NCBI GenBank assembly: GCA_031288885.1
Contig: JAITQP010000091.1
Span: 1 to 8,996, forward strand
From: Prevotellaceae bacterium
GTDB lineage: Bacteria; Bacteroidota; Bacteroidia; Bacteroidales; UBA932
DNA: 8,996 nt
Reading direction: 5' to 3'
The notes beneath the pieces were generated by a model. The model saw only the letters and a list, made by a program, of their open reading frames with translations. It was not told the DNA's origin and made no database searches. Below, one piece after another: positions 1-6,638 of this stretch. How positions within the stretch are numbered: position 1 is the stretch's first letter; every line of letters begins with the position of its first letter. Both the position numbers and the translations under genes were made by a program.

Positions 1-2
1 AG

Positions 3-869
3 CGCGTTGTGTGCATGTCCACCACGCACGTGGCGTTTCTGCGCTTTATTGGGCAGGAGGAGCGCATTGTGGGCGTGTCGGGGGCGGGATACCTCTACGA
101 TTCGGCTATGCAGGCGGCCTACCGTGCGGGGCGCATCAGCGAGGTGGGGTACGAAAATTCGCTCAACGTGGAGAAAATTCTTGCGCTGCAGCCCGACGTT
201 ATTTTTGCCTACGGCGTGGCGGGAGAATTTTCTGCCACCGCCGCAAAGCTCAAGGAGCTGGGCTTGCAGGTGATGTACGTTGGCGAGTACACCGAAAATC
301 ACCCGCTGGGCAAGGCGGAGTGGGCGGTGGCCTTTGCGGCGCTCTTTGGGTGCGAGCCGCAGGCTATCGAAAAGTTTGCGCAGGTTGCCAGCAGCTACGA
401 GGAGCTGACAGCGCTGGCCGCCGACGTAGCCCCCAAAACCAAGGCGCTGCTCAACGCGCCGTGGAGCGACGCGTGGTTTGTGCCGGGCGCGCTGGGCAAC
501 GCCGCCCAGCTGCTGCGCGACGCCGGTGGCGAAAGCGTGGTAGCGCTACGCAGCCAGCGCGACAGCTACCCCATAAGCATAGAGCAGGCCTACACCTACG
601 CCCAAACCGCCGACGTTTGGCTCAACACCGGACAGGCAAAAACGCTGGACGAGCTGCGCGCCATGCACAAGCTGGTGGAGAACATCCCCGCCTTTCGCCG
701 CGGCAGCGTGTACAACAGCGTTGCCCGCGTAAGCCCGCAGGGCGGCAGCGATTTTTTTGAGTCGGGAACGGTAAACCCTCACCTCATCCTGAAAGACTTG
801 ATAAAAATTCTTCACCCCAACCTCCTCCCCAACGATACGCTTACCTACTATAAGAGAATTACGAATTAG
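3..869 (+). CDS. ABC transporter substrate-binding protein, iron/siderophore or corrinoid type (5' end missing)
   Basis: This is the C-terminal 288 residues of a periplasmic binding protein of the TroA/BtuF/FecB fold, which delivers an iron chelate, heme or corrinoid to an inner-membrane ABC importer. The frame is open to the left edge and reads RVVCMSTTHVAFL at once, the usual start of the first lobe in this family, so the signal peptide and roughly 50-90 residues lie outside. The GTG at 9 is therefore not a real start. Family-typical stretches are the GVSGAGYLYD segment, a PDVIFAYG strand, the HPLGKAEW segment at the start of the interlobe helix, a WFVPG strand with a following DAGGE, and a C-terminal SGTVNPHLILKDLIKILHP segment. 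The last residues (RITN) and the TAG stop come from a 14-bp tandem repeat, so the original C-terminus may have differed slightly. No permease or ATPase partner is visible, so the substrate cannot be named. The family assignment is firm. Confidence 0.85.
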   Translation, partial: RVVCMSTTHVAFLRFIGQEERIVGVSGAGYLYDSAMQAAYRAGRISEVGYENSLNVEKILALQPDVIFAYGVAGEFSATAAKLKELGLQVMYVGEYTENHPLGKAEWAVAFAALFGCEPQAIEKFAQVASSYEELTALAADVAPKTKALLNAPWSDAWFVPGALGNAAQLLRDAGGESVVALRSQRDSYPISIEQAYTYAQTADVWLNTGQAKTLDELRAMHKLVENIPAFRRGSVYNSVARVSPQGGSDFFESGTVNPHLILKDLIKILHPNLLPNDTLTYYKRITN

Positions 870-887
870 GAATTACGAATTAGGAAT
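856..887. repeat. 14-bp tandem repeat carrying the stop codon of the binding-protein gene
   Basis: The unit GAATTACGAATTAG occurs at 856-869 and again at 870-883, followed by a partial third unit (GAAT, 884-887). The first copy encodes the last residues and the TAG stop of the upstream gene. Each unit is itself built from GAATTA-like halves. It borders a gene-free region with dispersed repeats and may be the edge of a longer repetitive element. Confidence 0.85.
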
Positions 888-958
888 GGCGCGAAGCGTG
901 CGTGGAGGCGGATTGCAAACCCACCTCTATTTTTCATAACACCCGTGCCTGCCCACTC

Positions 959-987
959 CGTCATTCCGAGCGGAGCGAGGAATCTCC
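959..987. repeat. Dispersed repeat, copy 1 (CGTCATTCCGAGCG type)
   Basis: This copy begins CGTCATTCCGAGCG and ends GAGGAATCTCC. The outer ATTCC and GGAAT pair with each other, making it partly palindromic. A related sequence lies about 109 bp downstream in the same orientation. Elements of this look are common between genes in many bacterial genomes, and their function is generally unknown. Confidence 0.6.
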
Positions 988-1067
988 TCGCATGTGCAGC
1001 GTCCGCCCTTTTGTATAAGTTATATAAAGTCCAATAAAAATTTACATTGACGGAGATGCACGCTTTG

Positions 1068-1097
1068 CGTCATTGCGAGCGAAGCGGAGCAATCCAG
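1068..1097. repeat. Dispersed repeat, copy 2 (CGTCATTGCGAGCG type)
   Basis: This copy begins CGTCATTGCGAGCG and ends GGAGCAATCCAG, with outer ATTGC and GCAAT able to pair. It shares the CGTCATT-CGAGCG-AGCG framework of copy 1. The outer bases differ in a compensating way: ATTCC/GGAAT in copy 1 and ATTGC/GCAAT here. Pairing is thus kept while the sequence changes, as expected of a structured repeat with two subfamilies. Confidence 0.6.
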
Positions 1098-1104
1098 AGC
1101 TCAA

Positions 1105-1131
1105 CGAAGTTAATCCAAAAAATTCACTTCG
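1105..1131. repeat. Imperfect stem-loop in the convergent intergenic region
   Basis: CGAAGT at 1105-1110 pairs with ACTTCG at 1126-1131. After one mismatch, AAT at 1112-1114 pairs with ATT at 1122-1124, leaving a 7-nt loop. No T-run follows directly on either strand, so it is not a classical intrinsic terminator, though it lies downstream of the phosphodiesterase gene. Confidence 0.4.
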
Positions 1132-1182
1132 CTCCGCTGTAAAAAACTTCTTTTCATTGCATACGCTTGGAATTCTTACTTT

Positions 1183-2388
1183 TTAATTCACCAGCATTTC
1201 CTTTACGCGCTCAAAGTTTCCGTCGTTGGGCGCGGGTTTTAGGTGGAGGATAGCGGACATGATGTTGTACACATCCACGTTGGACATGGGCGGCTGCGCG
1301 TAGCCCTGCTTGAAGGCAGGCCCATAGGCAAAGTATATCATCCTCATGTCGCTGCATTCGTTGTCGTAGCCGTGCGCGCCGCCGTATGAGGGCTTTGCCT
1401 GCCGGTTGTTTGCCAGCAGCCAGCCGCAGTCGGGGATGACCACAATGTCGCCCACGCGGGGGTTGGCGCCGTAGTGAAGCCGCTCCGGCAGCGCTTCTTT
1501 CTTAAAAGCGCGCAGGTGCGGCACATTTTGCAGCGCGCCGAGCGCCGCTTCGCGATGCTCGGGCTTGGTGTAGAGCAGCCCAACGGTGTAGCAAAACTGC
1601 CGCTCTATCCACTCGGGCTTGAGGTAGTCCGATAGGTAGATGGTGCGCTCCTCTGCCGTTGCCGCCATGCCGTGGTCGGAGGTGATGATGACGTTTACCT
1701 TGCCGGCGTGCGGTAGCCGGCTTATCTTGTCCATAAATACGCCCGTTAAGCTGTCTAACCGTTGAACAACGGCGCGCGTTTTGTCGTTGTCGGGGCCCGT
1801 CTTGTGGCCGGTGTGGTCGGGTTCGGAGAAGTACCACAAAATCAGGTGGGGGCGGATGGCAGGGGGCAGCGTTAGCCAGCTCACCACCGTGTCGATACGC
1901 TGCTCAAAGGGAACGCTGCCGTCGTATTTTTTCCAAAAATCTGCATATACACCTTTCACCGGCGCCTCGGAGCCGGGCCAGAAGAAGACGGCGCTGTTAA
2001 CGCCCTGCGCTTTGGCGGTTACCCAAATGGGCTCGCCGCCCCAATAAGCGGGATTTTCCACCTTGTCGCGCCGCGACAGGCTGAAAGTATCGCCCAGCGC
2101 GGCGTCGTAGAACACGTTGTTCACCACGCCGTGGTGGTCGGGGTAGAGTCCGGTAGCCATCGTGTAGTGGTTGGGAAAGGTGACCGTTGGGTAGGAGCTT
2201 TGCACGTACTCCGCCTTTACGCCATGCTGACGGATTTTGTTCAGGTTGGGCGTGTCGTAGAGGTCGCAGTAGTCCCACCGGAAGCCGTCCATGGACAGCA
2301 CAACGAGGTAGGGTTTCTCCTGCTTGCAGGCGCTCATAGCCGCCAGCAGGACGAAAAGCAGGGGGTAAATCTTGTTCATGATTATCAT
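1183..2388 (-). CDS. Lipoprotein nucleotide pyrophosphatase/phosphodiesterase (NPP-type, alkaline phosphatase superfamily)
   Basis: A 401-residue enzyme of the type I phosphodiesterase/nucleotide pyrophosphatase family, predicted to cleave phosphodiester or pyrophosphate bonds with two zinc ions. The full metal and nucleophile set is visible: Asp34 (SMDGFRWD), nucleophile Thr70 in YPTVTFPNHYTMATG, Asn91 in VNNVFYD, Asp191 and His195 in EPDHTGH, Asp238-His239 in TSDHGM, and His339 in GGAHGYDN. The N-terminus is a short hydrophobic signal ending in a lipobox-like AAMSAC, so Cys21 is the probable lipidated residue and the enzyme is membrane-anchored, in the periplasm or at the surface. Length is normal for bacterial NPPs. 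The first of two close ATGs (2388, 2379) is used; neither has a clear Shine-Dalgarno sequence. The gene starts 12 bp after the stop of the TonB-dependent receptor, so co-transcription is likely. The natural substrate (nucleotide, nucleotide sugar, phospholipid head group) cannot be read from sequence. Confidence 0.9.
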   Translation of the reverse strand: MIIMNKIYPLLFVLLAAMSACKQEKPYLVVLSMDGFRWDYCDLYDTPNLNKIRQHGVKAEYVQSSYPTVTFPNHYTMATGLYPDHHGVVNNVFYDAALGDTFSLSRRDKVENPAYWGGEPIWVTAKAQGVNSAVFFWPGSEAPVKGVYADFWKKYDGSVPFEQRIDTVVSWLTLPPAIRPHLILWYFSEPDHTGHKTGPDNDKTRAVVQRLDSLTGVFMDKISRLPHAGKVNVIITSDHGMAATAEERTIYLSDYLKPEWIERQFCYTVGLLYTKPEHREAALGALQNVPHLRAFKKEALPERLHYGANPRVGDIVVIPDCGWLLANNRQAKPSYGGAHGYDNECSDMRMIYFAYGPAFKQGYAQPPMSNVDVYNIMSAILHLKPAPNDGNFERVKEMLVN

Positions 2389-2400
2389 AGGGTTGGAGAA

Positions 2401-5400
2401 TTAAAAAATATACCTTACGCCAACCTGCGAGCGCCAGCGCGAGTAGAAATCGGAAATTCCGTAGAGCGTGTCGCCTGCGGGTTTGGTGAACTGGAACGTC
2501 GGTGTTCCGTTGCCATCTACGCTCTTTACGGCAATCGGGGTGTAGGAGTACGCCGCGCTGCTGTATGTCCCCCACGCGCGGTTGAGGAGGTTGCCGATGT
2601 TGAGCACGTCAACCGAAAGCTGGATGGTGTTGCGTCGTCCGCCCACGTTGACGAAGAAATCTTGGGCAATGTGCAGGTCAAAGTGGTTCTCAAACGGCGT
2701 CAGCAGGCTGTTGCGCTCCGCGTAGCTGCCTTTTTTGCTTTTCAGGTCGCTGTGGGCGTTTATCCAGCTGCCCAAGTCGGCGCGCTGCTGGTCGGCGGTG
2801 GCGGTTACCGCTCCGCTCAAGCTGGTAATATCTGCAAACTTCATGACCGCCAGCTCAGCGTCGGTGGGGATGTAAATCACATCGTTGCCTGACGCTCCGT
2901 CGCCGTTGATGTTATTCTGGTAGCACAGGCTGTAGCGACTTCCCGATTGTCCGCTGTAGAGTAGGCTCACGCTGGTGGCAAAGTGCTTGGCGTACTCTTT
3001 CCGGTAGGATATCTCCCCAATGATGCGATGCGGCACGTCGAAGTCAGCCCACGAAAGCTCGGGGTTGTTGGCGCCCTGCCAGTTTTCGTTGTACTGCCAG
3101 TTGGAGAGCGCTTGGCTTGAGGTGCCGTCGTTCATGCCCTTGGAGTGCCCAAAGGTGTATGCCGCCATCAGGTTCAGGCCAAAGCCAAAGCTTTTTTCCA
3201 GCTTTCCCGTCAGGTTGTAGGTATAGCCTTCGCTTGAGTTGCCGAGGTAAACGATACCCGTGTACTCGCTGGTGTAGGGTTTGCCGGTGGCGGGGTTAAC
3301 AGCCGTCTGGTAGAGCGGTCGCAGGTCGCCGCCGTTTTGCAGCAGCTTGCCGCTTTCCTCCACCACAAGATTTTTGTAGAGCACGTTGTTCAGCGTTTTG
3401 GAGTACAGCGCCTCCACCGTTGCCTTTACGCCGTACGCAAAGGTGCGGTCTGCCGCAAGGTTGATGCGGAATACCTGCGGGAACTTGAAATTCTTATCCA
3501 CCACGTCTATCTCCGACGTCATTCTTTCCGAGGGCTGATACTGCCTGTTCGGGTCTATTTGAAACCTGAAGCCGTCGGCTACGGCCGCCGCCATGTCGGC
3601 GGCTTGCAGGCGCGTGCGGCTGTACTCTACGCCGGTGTTGGAGAAGCTGTTGGAAATCCACACAAAAGGAATGCGCCCCGTGAATATCCCTGCGCCGCCG
3701 CGGAGCAGCGTCGTGCGCTCGCTGTCCACGTACCAGCGGAAGCCTGCGCGGGGCGACAGGAGGACGGACGTTGCGGGCATCTGGTCGGTTGCCAAACCAT
3801 ACTTGGCGGCTATCTCCGATGCGTTGAACGCGGCGTTGACGTTCGGCTTGTCCATAAAAATGGGGACATCTGCGCGCAGCCCGTACGTGAGAGAAAAGCG
3901 GCTACCCGCCGTCCACTTGTCCTGCGCGTAAAGGGACAGCTGTCCGGCGCTGAAGCGGGGCGCCCACCGCTTGCTCCCCGTAACGTCCTCGCGCGAAAAG
4001 GAGTAGTTGTACTCGTAGGGCGGGGCTTCGGTCGCCGTCCCGATGGACAGAAAATCGTCCATTGAGCTGTAAACGTACGAGCCGTAGTTTTCGCGGATAA
4101 ACAGGTTTTCCATGGTGAAAAATTCGTTGTGCGTCCCCACCGTAATTTCATGGTTGCCCTTGTGGAGCGTAACGTTGTCGGTGATTGTCCAAATATCCTG
4201 ATGGAGGTAGTTGGCGGGCGAGTAGCGCTCCGACCCCAGCTCTACGGTGCGGCTGTTGGGGAGGTTTATCTTCACGTAGGGAATAGCCTGCCCGGGAATT
4301 TCCCTGAAGTCGCGGACAGAGGTGAAGCCCGCGCGCAGCTCGTTGAACCATTCCGGCGAAATTTGCGAAGTCAGCTCCGCAATGACCGAGTGGGTGGCGT
4401 TGTTCATCACGTAGCCGTTGTTATTCAGGTGAAGCGCGTTGGCGGTATTGCTAAAGACGAGCTGCGAGCCGTTTAGGTAGCTGTAGCGCGCCGAGAGCTT
4501 GTTTTTGCTGTTGATATTCCAGTCCACCCTTCCAAGCAGGCGGGTGGACTTGGTGTCGATGTCCTGCGTGCCATAGCCGCCACCGTCATAGCCGCCGGTC
4601 AATTCCTTCAGCTTCGCTACAATTTTGTCAGCATCTTCCTTGGTGATGTTCGATTCGCTCCCTACGTTATACGCCGAGGGGTAGGACTTTAGGGCCTGCT
4701 CTGCGTTCACAAAAAAGAACAGCTTATCCTTTATCACGGGGCCGCCAAAGGTCAGCCCGTAGGTTTTGTCGGATTGCTCCGAGAGCTTCTTCCGCTCGGG
4801 CACATCTTTTCCGGCGGTTGTCCCGATAAAACTTTGGTTGTTGTAGTAGCCGTACGCCGAGGCGCGAAATTCGTTGGTGCCGCTCTTGGTAATGGCGTTG
4901 ATGCCGCCGCCCGTAAAGCCGCTTTGCCGCACGTCGAAAGGCGCAATCACCACCTGTATTTCCTCAATGGCATCCAGCGAGATTGGGTTTGCGCCGGTTT
5001 GCCCACCGTTGGTGCCGCTCGCCGCCAGCCCAAACACATCGTTGTTCACCGTCCCGTCGATTTGGAAGCTGTTGTAGCGGTTGTTGCTCCCCGCAAACGA
5101 CATGCCGCTTCCGCCGGCGCCAATGGAAACGCCCTGCGGCGTAAGCTTTGCCACGTCGTATATGCTGCGCGAAATGGAGGGGATAAAGCCGATTTCCTCG
5201 CGCGTAAAATTCTCCGCTGCACCCGTGCGCTGTAGCTCAAACGGACGTTCGGCGGTAACCGTCACGTCCGCCAGCGCCGTTACCGATTCGGACAGGGTTA
5301 CATCAACGGCAATCGATTCGCCGAGCGGCAGGTAAATATCGCCCTTCGAGAAAGGGTGGTAGCCCAGAAAAGTCACCTCCAGCGAGTAGGGGCCCCCTGG

Positions 5401-5625
5401 TCGCAGCCCCTGCATCAGGTAGCGACCGCTGCTGTTGGTCATCACGGCGTAGCGCGTCCCTGAGGGCTGATGCACCGCCGTCACTATCGCGCCCGTGACG
5501 GGAGCGCCAACGCCGGATACCACCCCGTTAATTGTGGAGGTTGTCACTTGCGCGTGTAGCGAAAGCGCGCAAAAAAAGCCAAGTGCTGTACTTGTAAGGC
5601 AAATTGTCAATTTCTTTAAGTCCAT
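2401..5625 (-). CDS. TonB-dependent outer-membrane receptor with carboxypeptidase-regulatory-like N-terminal domain (Oar-like)
   Basis: A complete 1074-residue outer-membrane transporter powered by the TonB-ExbB-ExbD complex. A signal peptide occupies residues 1-25 (cleavage likely after LHA). A carboxypeptidase regulatory-like beta-sandwich follows at about 29-115 (TINGVV, GAPVTGAIV, SSGRYLMQGLRPG, YSLEVTFLGY). A TonB-box-like ADVTVTAERP lies near 120, then a plug domain at about 130-250 (IDGTVNNDVFG, LDAIEEIQVV, GGGINAITKSGTNEF). The rest is a beta barrel of alternating aromatic strands ending in VGVRYIF, with the C-terminal Phe typical of barrel insertion. The layout fits Oar-like receptors better than classical SusC: no SusD-like gene follows; a phosphodiesterase gene follows after 12 bp instead. 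Substrate is unknown; a phosphorus-containing molecule is an inference from that neighbour. The frame is intact with no sign of decay. A promoter candidate lies about 80 bp upstream. Confidence 0.92.
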   Translation of the reverse strand: MDLKKLTICLTSTALGFFCALSLHAQVTTSTINGVVSGVGAPVTGAIVTAVHQPSGTRYAVMTNSSGRYLMQGLRPGGPYSLEVTFLGYHPFSKGDIYLPLGESIAVDVTLSESVTALADVTVTAERPFELQRTGAAENFTREEIGFIPSISRSIYDVAKLTPQGVSIGAGGSGMSFAGSNNRYNSFQIDGTVNNDVFGLAASGTNGGQTGANPISLDAIEEIQVVIAPFDVRQSGFTGGGINAITKSGTNEFRASAYGYYNNQSFIGTTAGKDVPERKKLSEQSDKTYGLTFGGPVIKDKLFFFVNAEQALKSYPSAYNVGSESNITKEDADKIVAKLKELTGGYDGGGYGTQDIDTKSTRLLGRVDWNINSKNKLSARYSYLNGSQLVFSNTANALHLNNNGYVMNNATHSVIAELTSQISPEWFNELRAGFTSVRDFREIPGQAIPYVKINLPNSRTVELGSERYSPANYLHQDIWTITDNVTLHKGNHEITVGTHNEFFTMENLFIRENYGSYVYSSMDDFLSIGTATEAPPYEYNYSFSREDVTGSKRWAPRFSAGQLSLYAQDKWTAGSRFSLTYGLRADVPIFMDKPNVNAAFNASEIAAKYGLATDQMPATSVLLSPRAGFRWYVDSERTTLLRGGAGIFTGRIPFVWISNSFSNTGVEYSRTRLQAADMAAAVADGFRFQIDPNRQYQPSERMTSEIDVVDKNFKFPQVFRINLAADRTFAYGVKATVEALYSKTLNNVLYKNLVVEESGKLLQNGGDLRPLYQTAVNPATGKPYTSEYTGIVYLGNSSEGYTYNLTGKLEKSFGFGLNLMAAYTFGHSKGMNDGTSSQALSNWQYNENWQGANNPELSWADFDVPHRIIGEISYRKEYAKHFATSVSLLYSGQSGSRYSLCYQNNINGDGASGNDVIYIPTDAELAVMKFADITSLSGAVTATADQQRADLGSWINAHSDLKSKKGSYAERNSLLTPFENHFDLHIAQDFFVNVGGRRNTIQLSVDVLNIGNLLNRAWGTYSSAAYSYTPIAVKSVDGNGTPTFQFTKPAGDTLYGISDFYSRWRSQVGVRYIF

Positions 5626-5706
5626 TTTGAATAGTTTTTGTAGTTAGACAATAAAACAATTTTTCGGGGACAAAGGAACGATATACAAGTTACAAAAACA
5701 TTTCCA

Positions 5707-5742
5707 CAAAAATACAAGGTTGCTAAAGATTTATTTCAACAA
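5707..5742 (-). promoter_or_regulatory. Candidate promoter of the receptor-phosphodiesterase unit
   Basis: On the minus strand TATTTTTG (5714 to 5707) matches the Bacteroidota -7 consensus TAnnTTTG exactly. A TTG at 5739-5737, 22 nt upstream, could be the -33 element; a second TTG at 5742-5740 is an alternative. This would give a leader of about 75 nt before the ATG at 5625. The spacing is slightly long, so the call is tentative. Confidence 0.35.
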
Positions 5743-5754
5743 GCGCATAGTTTT

Positions 5755-5789
5755 GCAAGTTCTCCGTTAGCAAGGCAACATTAAGCAAG
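5755..5789. repeat. Three GCAAG repeats phased exactly 15 bp apart
   Basis: GCAAG begins at 5755, 5770 and 5785. Flanks are partly similar (TTTTGCAAG, GTTAGCAAG, TTAAGCAAG). They lie between the two divergent promoter candidates, where a regulator site would be expected. A five-base word in AT-rich DNA can recur by chance, so this is only a candidate. Confidence 0.35.
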
Positions 5790-5798
5790 ACGAATTTA

Positions 5799-5815
5799 TC
5801 CACTTATATTGTGGA
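5799..5815. promoter_or_regulatory. Candidate HigA operator (inverted repeat)
   Basis: TCCAC at 5799-5803 and GTGGA at 5811-5815 form an inverted repeat around a 7-bp AT spacer. It overlaps the -33 TTG of the higBA promoter candidate. In known higBA modules the antitoxin binds palindromes overlapping its own promoter, so the position fits autoregulation. The arms are short. Confidence 0.4.
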
Positions 5816-5839
5816 ATAGGAAAATTAGTGTTATTTTTG
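5809..5839 (+). promoter_or_regulatory. Promoter of the higBA module
   Basis: TTG at 5809-5811, a 20-nt spacer and TATTTTTG at 5832-5839 match the Bacteroidota housekeeping promoter pattern. Transcription would begin near 5845, some 12 nt before the ATG at 5858. This supports that ATG over the in-frame GTG at 5828, which would lie upstream of the transcript start. Confidence 0.55.
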
Positions 5840-5857
5840 TTGCGATTAAAAACGAAT

Positions 5858-6175
5858 ATGGAAGTAAAGTTTGATAAAAAGTACTTGCAGGAATTGTACG
5901 AAACCGGTACAACCACGGATAAGAAACACCGTTTTCAGCCGGAAACAGCAAAAAAGTACAAGAAAACAATCATCATATTGAAATCCGTTTCATGTGTTGA
6001 AGACCTTTTCCTGTACAATGCTTTACACTATGAGAGGTTGAAAGGCGACAAAGCCGGTTTGGAATCTGTCCGTGTAAACGATCAATACCGAATTGAATTC
6101 AAAACAACAAAAGTAACTTCCGAAACAGCTGTGACAGTGTGTAATATTATAGAATTGTCAAACCATTACAAATAG
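5858..6175 (+). CDS. higB: HigB-like toxin of a type II toxin-antitoxin system (RelE/ParE superfamily)
   Basis: A 105-residue protein of the HigB family, whose studied members are ribosome-dependent mRNA endonucleases restrained by binding HigA. The diagnostic part is the C-terminal half: ERLKGDKAGLESVRVNDQYRIEF at about 59-81 corresponds to the family's LKGDLAGxWSIRVNxQWRIxF core, with basic residues Arg72 and Arg78 and a His-Tyr near the end (SNHYK). The N-terminal half is Lys-rich and carries an insertion-like segment (EDLFLYNALHY) before the core. The ATG at 5858 is chosen because a promoter covers the upstream in-frame GTG. The toxin-first order and the 7-bp gap to the antitoxin gene are standard for hig modules. 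The gene is clearly AT-richer than its neighbours, suggesting acquisition by transfer. The main catalytic region looks intact, so it is probably functional. Confidence 0.88.
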   Translation: MEVKFDKKYLQELYETGTTTDKKHRFQPETAKKYKKTIIILKSVSCVEDLFLYNALHYERLKGDKAGLESVRVNDQYRIEFKTTKVTSETAVTVCNIIELSNHYK

Positions 6176-6182
6176 AAACATT

Positions 6183-6494
6183 ATGGCAGATATGAAATTC
6201 GGGTTTACCCCCACGCACCCCGGCGAAGTGCTGAAGGACGAAATTCAGTACCGCAAAATATCGCAAAGCCTCTTGGCAAAGCAAATGGGAATGTCGTACA
6301 AAATCTTGAATGATATACTCAACGAACGTCGCCCGATTACCACCACCACGGCAATGATGTTTGAAGCGGCGCTGGGTATTCCGGCCTATTCTCTTATTAA
6401 CATTCAAACCGAGTATAGCTTGCAGGTTGCAAGCCGCGATAAATCTTTTCTTAACCGCCTTGCAAAAATTCGCAAAATGGTGGCAGTATTTTGA
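6183..6494 (+). CDS. higA: HigA-like antitoxin with XRE-type helix-turn-helix (VapI/HigA family)
   Basis: A 103-residue antitoxin expected to neutralise the adjacent toxin and repress their shared promoter. It has the family opening THPGEVLKDEI (11-21). A helix-turn-helix at about 28-50 (SLLAKQMGMSYKILNDILNE) follows, then RRPITTTTAMMFEAALGIPA, in which the helix after the DNA-binding unit is conserved across HigA proteins. The usual Trp-Leu after the GIPA position is replaced by Tyr-Ser-Leu. The C-terminal tail (RDKSFLNRLAKIRKMVAVF) is basic and hydrophobic. The start ATG lies 7 bp after the toxin stop, consistent with one transcript. A hairpin about 40 bp after the stop may end that transcript. 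Family assignment is firm; DNA target and partner specificity are inferred from adjacency. Confidence 0.9.
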   Translation: MADMKFGFTPTHPGEVLKDEIQYRKISQSLLAKQMGMSYKILNDILNERRPITTTTAMMFEAALGIPAYSLINIQTEYSLQVASRDKSFLNRLAKIRKMVAVF

Positions 6495-6532
6495 GGCGCC
6501 GAGAAACCGCAACTCCGTAGAATAATAAGAAG

Positions 6533-6560
6533 AAAGCTACCATCACATGACGGTAGCTTT
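6533..6560. terminator. Hairpin behind higBA, probable transcription terminator
   Basis: AAAGCTACC at 6533-6541 and GGTAGCTTT at 6552-6560 form a perfect 9-bp stem with a 10-nt loop, 39 bp after the antitoxin stop. The plus strand has no U-run beyond the TTT of the stem itself. The minus strand continues into a pyrimidine-rich CTTCTTATTATT. It is a good hairpin but an imperfect intrinsic terminator. Confidence 0.5.
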
Positions 6561-6572
6561 GGCACCGCAGGC

Positions 6573-6588
6573 TTGACTTAATAGTCAA
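6573..6588. promoter_or_regulatory. Palindrome upstream of the IPExxxVDY gene
   Basis: TTGACTTAATAGTCAA has perfect 6-bp arms (TTGACT and AGTCAA) around TAAT. It lies about 50 bp before the ATG at 6639, in the only intergenic space available for that gene's promoter, and could be an operator. No good TAnnTTTG element was found near it. Confidence 0.35.
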
Positions 6589-6638
6589 TACACCCACGGT
6601 CAATTGAGCTGAATTATTTCTAAGATGCAAGCGCAAAC

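Larger units (their letters stand above)
870..1182. other. Gene-free convergent intergenic region with dispersed repeats
   Basis: No credible coding frame lies in this 313-bp gap between the 3' ends of the binding-protein gene and the phosphodiesterase gene. It holds the rest of the tandem repeat, an imperfect inverted repeat (GAGGCGG near 905 against CCACCTC near 921), two related repeat copies at 959-987 and 1068-1097, and a small stem-loop at 1105-1131. I saw no hairpin followed by a T-run that would be a convincing terminator for either flanking gene. Confidence 0.7.

Noticed and set aside
1141..1182. T-rich stretch as terminator of the phosphodiesterase gene
   Set aside because: On the minus strand there is a short T-run near 1150-1141, but no stem-loop lies directly before it.
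2131..4065. Long plus-strand frames (2131-2892 and 3337-4065) opposite the phosphodiesterase and receptor genes
   Set aside because: They are antisense shadows of clearly coding GC-rich genes. Their translations are rich in Arg, Val, Ala and Gly with no recognisable domain.
5828..5857. GTG at 5828 as the toxin start
   Set aside because: It lies inside or upstream of the promoter's -7 element, and the extra residues are not typical of HigB. The ATG at 5858 fits both promoter and family length.
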